A stretch of DNA of 64,000 nt, from assembly GCA_905181875.1 (NCBI GenBank), contig CAJIZH010000003.1, positions 372,001 through 436,000 on the forward strand, in the 5' to 3' direction. Every line of letters starts with the position of its first letter. Position 1 is the stretch's first letter. Below are positions 63,370 to 64,000 of the stretch, piece after piece. A program made the position numbers and the translations under genes. Origin of the DNA: Flavobacteriales bacterium UBA6770 (GTDB taxonomy: Bacteria > Bacteroidota > Bacteroidia > Flavobacteriales_G > Salibacteraceae). The notes beneath the pieces were generated by a model. That model was not told the origin of the DNA, searched no databases, and saw only the letters and a program-made list of their open reading frames with translations.

Positions 63370-64000
63370 TGGAACAAGTTTTAATAACCGGTGCAGCTGG
63401 ATTTTTAGGTTCCCATCTTTGTGAACGCTTTTTAGATGAGGGCTATCGTGTTATTGGAATGGATAACTTGATCACAGGAAATTTAACCAATATCGAACAT
63501 TTGATGTTGAACGAGAACTTCGTGTTTTCAAATCATGATGTCTCTGATTTTGTAAATGTACCTGGTAAGCTTAAGTATATTCTGCATTTTGCATCACCTG
63601 CCAGCCCTATTGATTATCTAAAAATTCCAATCCAGACTTTAAAGGTGAGCTCTCTTGGCACTCACAATTTATTAGGACTGGCTAAAGCTAAAAATGCACG
63701 AATAATTGTTGCAAGCACCAGTGAAGTATATGGTGACCCTACAGTTCACCCTCAACCAGAAGAATATTGGGGTAATGTTAATCCTGTTGGTCCAAGAGGT
63801 GTTTATGATGAAGCTAAACGTTTTCAAGAAGCTATAACAATGGCTTATCAAAATTTCCATGGTGTTGAAACTAGAATTATTAGAATTTTCAACACCTATG
63901 GTCCTCGAATGAGATTGAATGATGGAAGAGTTTTACCTGCTTTCATTGGACAAGCCTTAAGAGGAGAGTCTCTCACAGTATTTGGAGACGGTTCTCAAAC
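63369..64000 (+). CDS. UDP-glucuronate decarboxylase (UDP-xylose synthase), cut by right edge
   Basis: This SDR-family enzyme converts UDP-glucuronate to UDP-xylose. The start [20 protein letters not shown] overlaps the ugd stop. GAAGFLGSH is the NAD-binding Gly motif; the catalytic Ser/Thr and YxxxK are in [10 protein letters not shown] and [28 protein letters not shown] follows. About 211 codons are in the window out of the usual ~310. With the preceding enzyme it forms a short route from UDP-glucose to UDP-xylose. Confidence 0.95.
   Translation, partial: MEQVLITGAAGFLGSHLCERFLDEGYRVIGMDNLITGNLTNIEHLMLNENFVFSNHDVSDFVNVPGKLKYILHFASPASPIDYLKIPIQTLKVSSLGTHNLLGLAKAKNARIIVASTSEVYGDPTVHPQPEEYWGNVNPVGPRGVYDEAKRFQEAITMAYQNFHGVETRIIRIFNTYGPRMRLNDGRVLPAFIGQALRGESLTVFGDGSQ

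Overview
The window is AT-rich chromosomal DNA from a member of the Bacteroidota, most likely Flavobacteriales. The support is: proteins with type IX secretion (T9SS) sorting domains (about 14.2-15.5 kb, 27.9-32.8 kb, 46.9-48.3 kb), many TonB/outer-membrane proteins, and the typical Bacteroidota promoter (TTG, 17-23 bases, TAnnTTTG) in front of many genes. Lineage-typical genes are also present: DUF3127, DUF6268, DUF6607, a GH3-family protein and a WaaA-type Kdo transferase. No phage, insertion sequence, CRISPR array or rRNA was seen.

Layout. 0-6 kb: typA (cut by the left edge), a small conserved protein, a decayed PorP/SprF-like gene, an AtoE-type fatty-acid transporter, a DUF3127 protein with an SSB-like tail, a flavin reductase and tRNA-Leu(UAG). 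6.4-9.2 kb: a TonB receptor with a CxxC plug motif, directly followed by a periplasmic thioredoxin-like gene. 9.2-10 kb: sulfatase and methyltransferase relics. 10-18.4 kb: an accessory locus that looks like haem/iron acquisition. It holds a HmuY-like lipoprotein (frameshifted), a HmuR-like TonB receptor, a second HmuY-like protein with a T9SS tail, a four-helix membrane protein, an FMN-binding protein, a DUF6607 protein and a LuxR-type regulator. Three near-identical inverted repeats (TACCA-N6-TGGTA) sit upstream of three promoters here and probably form a regulon. 18.9-22.2 kb: tig-clpP-clpX.

22.6-32.8 kb: a MORN/YwqK-like repeat protein, a frameshifted metallophosphatase, an M1-family peptidase lipoprotein, an alpha/beta hydrolase pseudogene, and a 1642-residue surface protein with a gliding-motility C-terminal domain. 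33-38 kb: folA-thyA, a NupC-type nucleoside transporter, a bifunctional nuclease, and etfA/etfB. 38.2-43.9 kb: pyruvate dehydrogenase E1 beta, a degenerate stretch with a (CAA)21 microsatellite, a K+-dependent membrane pyrophosphatase, a YceI-like lipoprotein and a DUF6268 protein. 43.9-56.7 kb: a deoxynucleoside kinase, a beta-propeller-like protein, a GH3-family protein, a broken kelch/T9SS gene, sppA, folK with a second deoxynucleoside kinase, an OmpA/TPR lipoprotein, a small Cys-rich lipoprotein, a TrmH-family methyltransferase and mutS. 56.8-58.5 kb: tRNA-Gly(GCC), tRNA-Leu(UAA), two GNAT relics around a cold-shock gene. 58.4-64 kb: crcB, waaA (unusual start), an outer-membrane protein, and a sugar-nucleotide operon (DegT aminotransferase, UDP-glucose dehydrogenase, UDP-glucuronate decarboxylase cut by the right edge).

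Two themes stand out. First, the 10-18.4 kb locus looks like a self-contained, regulated surface nutrient-capture system that combines a lipid-anchored and a T9SS-secreted HmuY paralogue with a possible inner-membrane flavin redox module. Second, about nine accessory genes are broken by frameshifts or nonsense codons while all core genes are intact. Some breaks are clean single-base nonsense changes, which argues that at least part of this is real decay and not assembly error.
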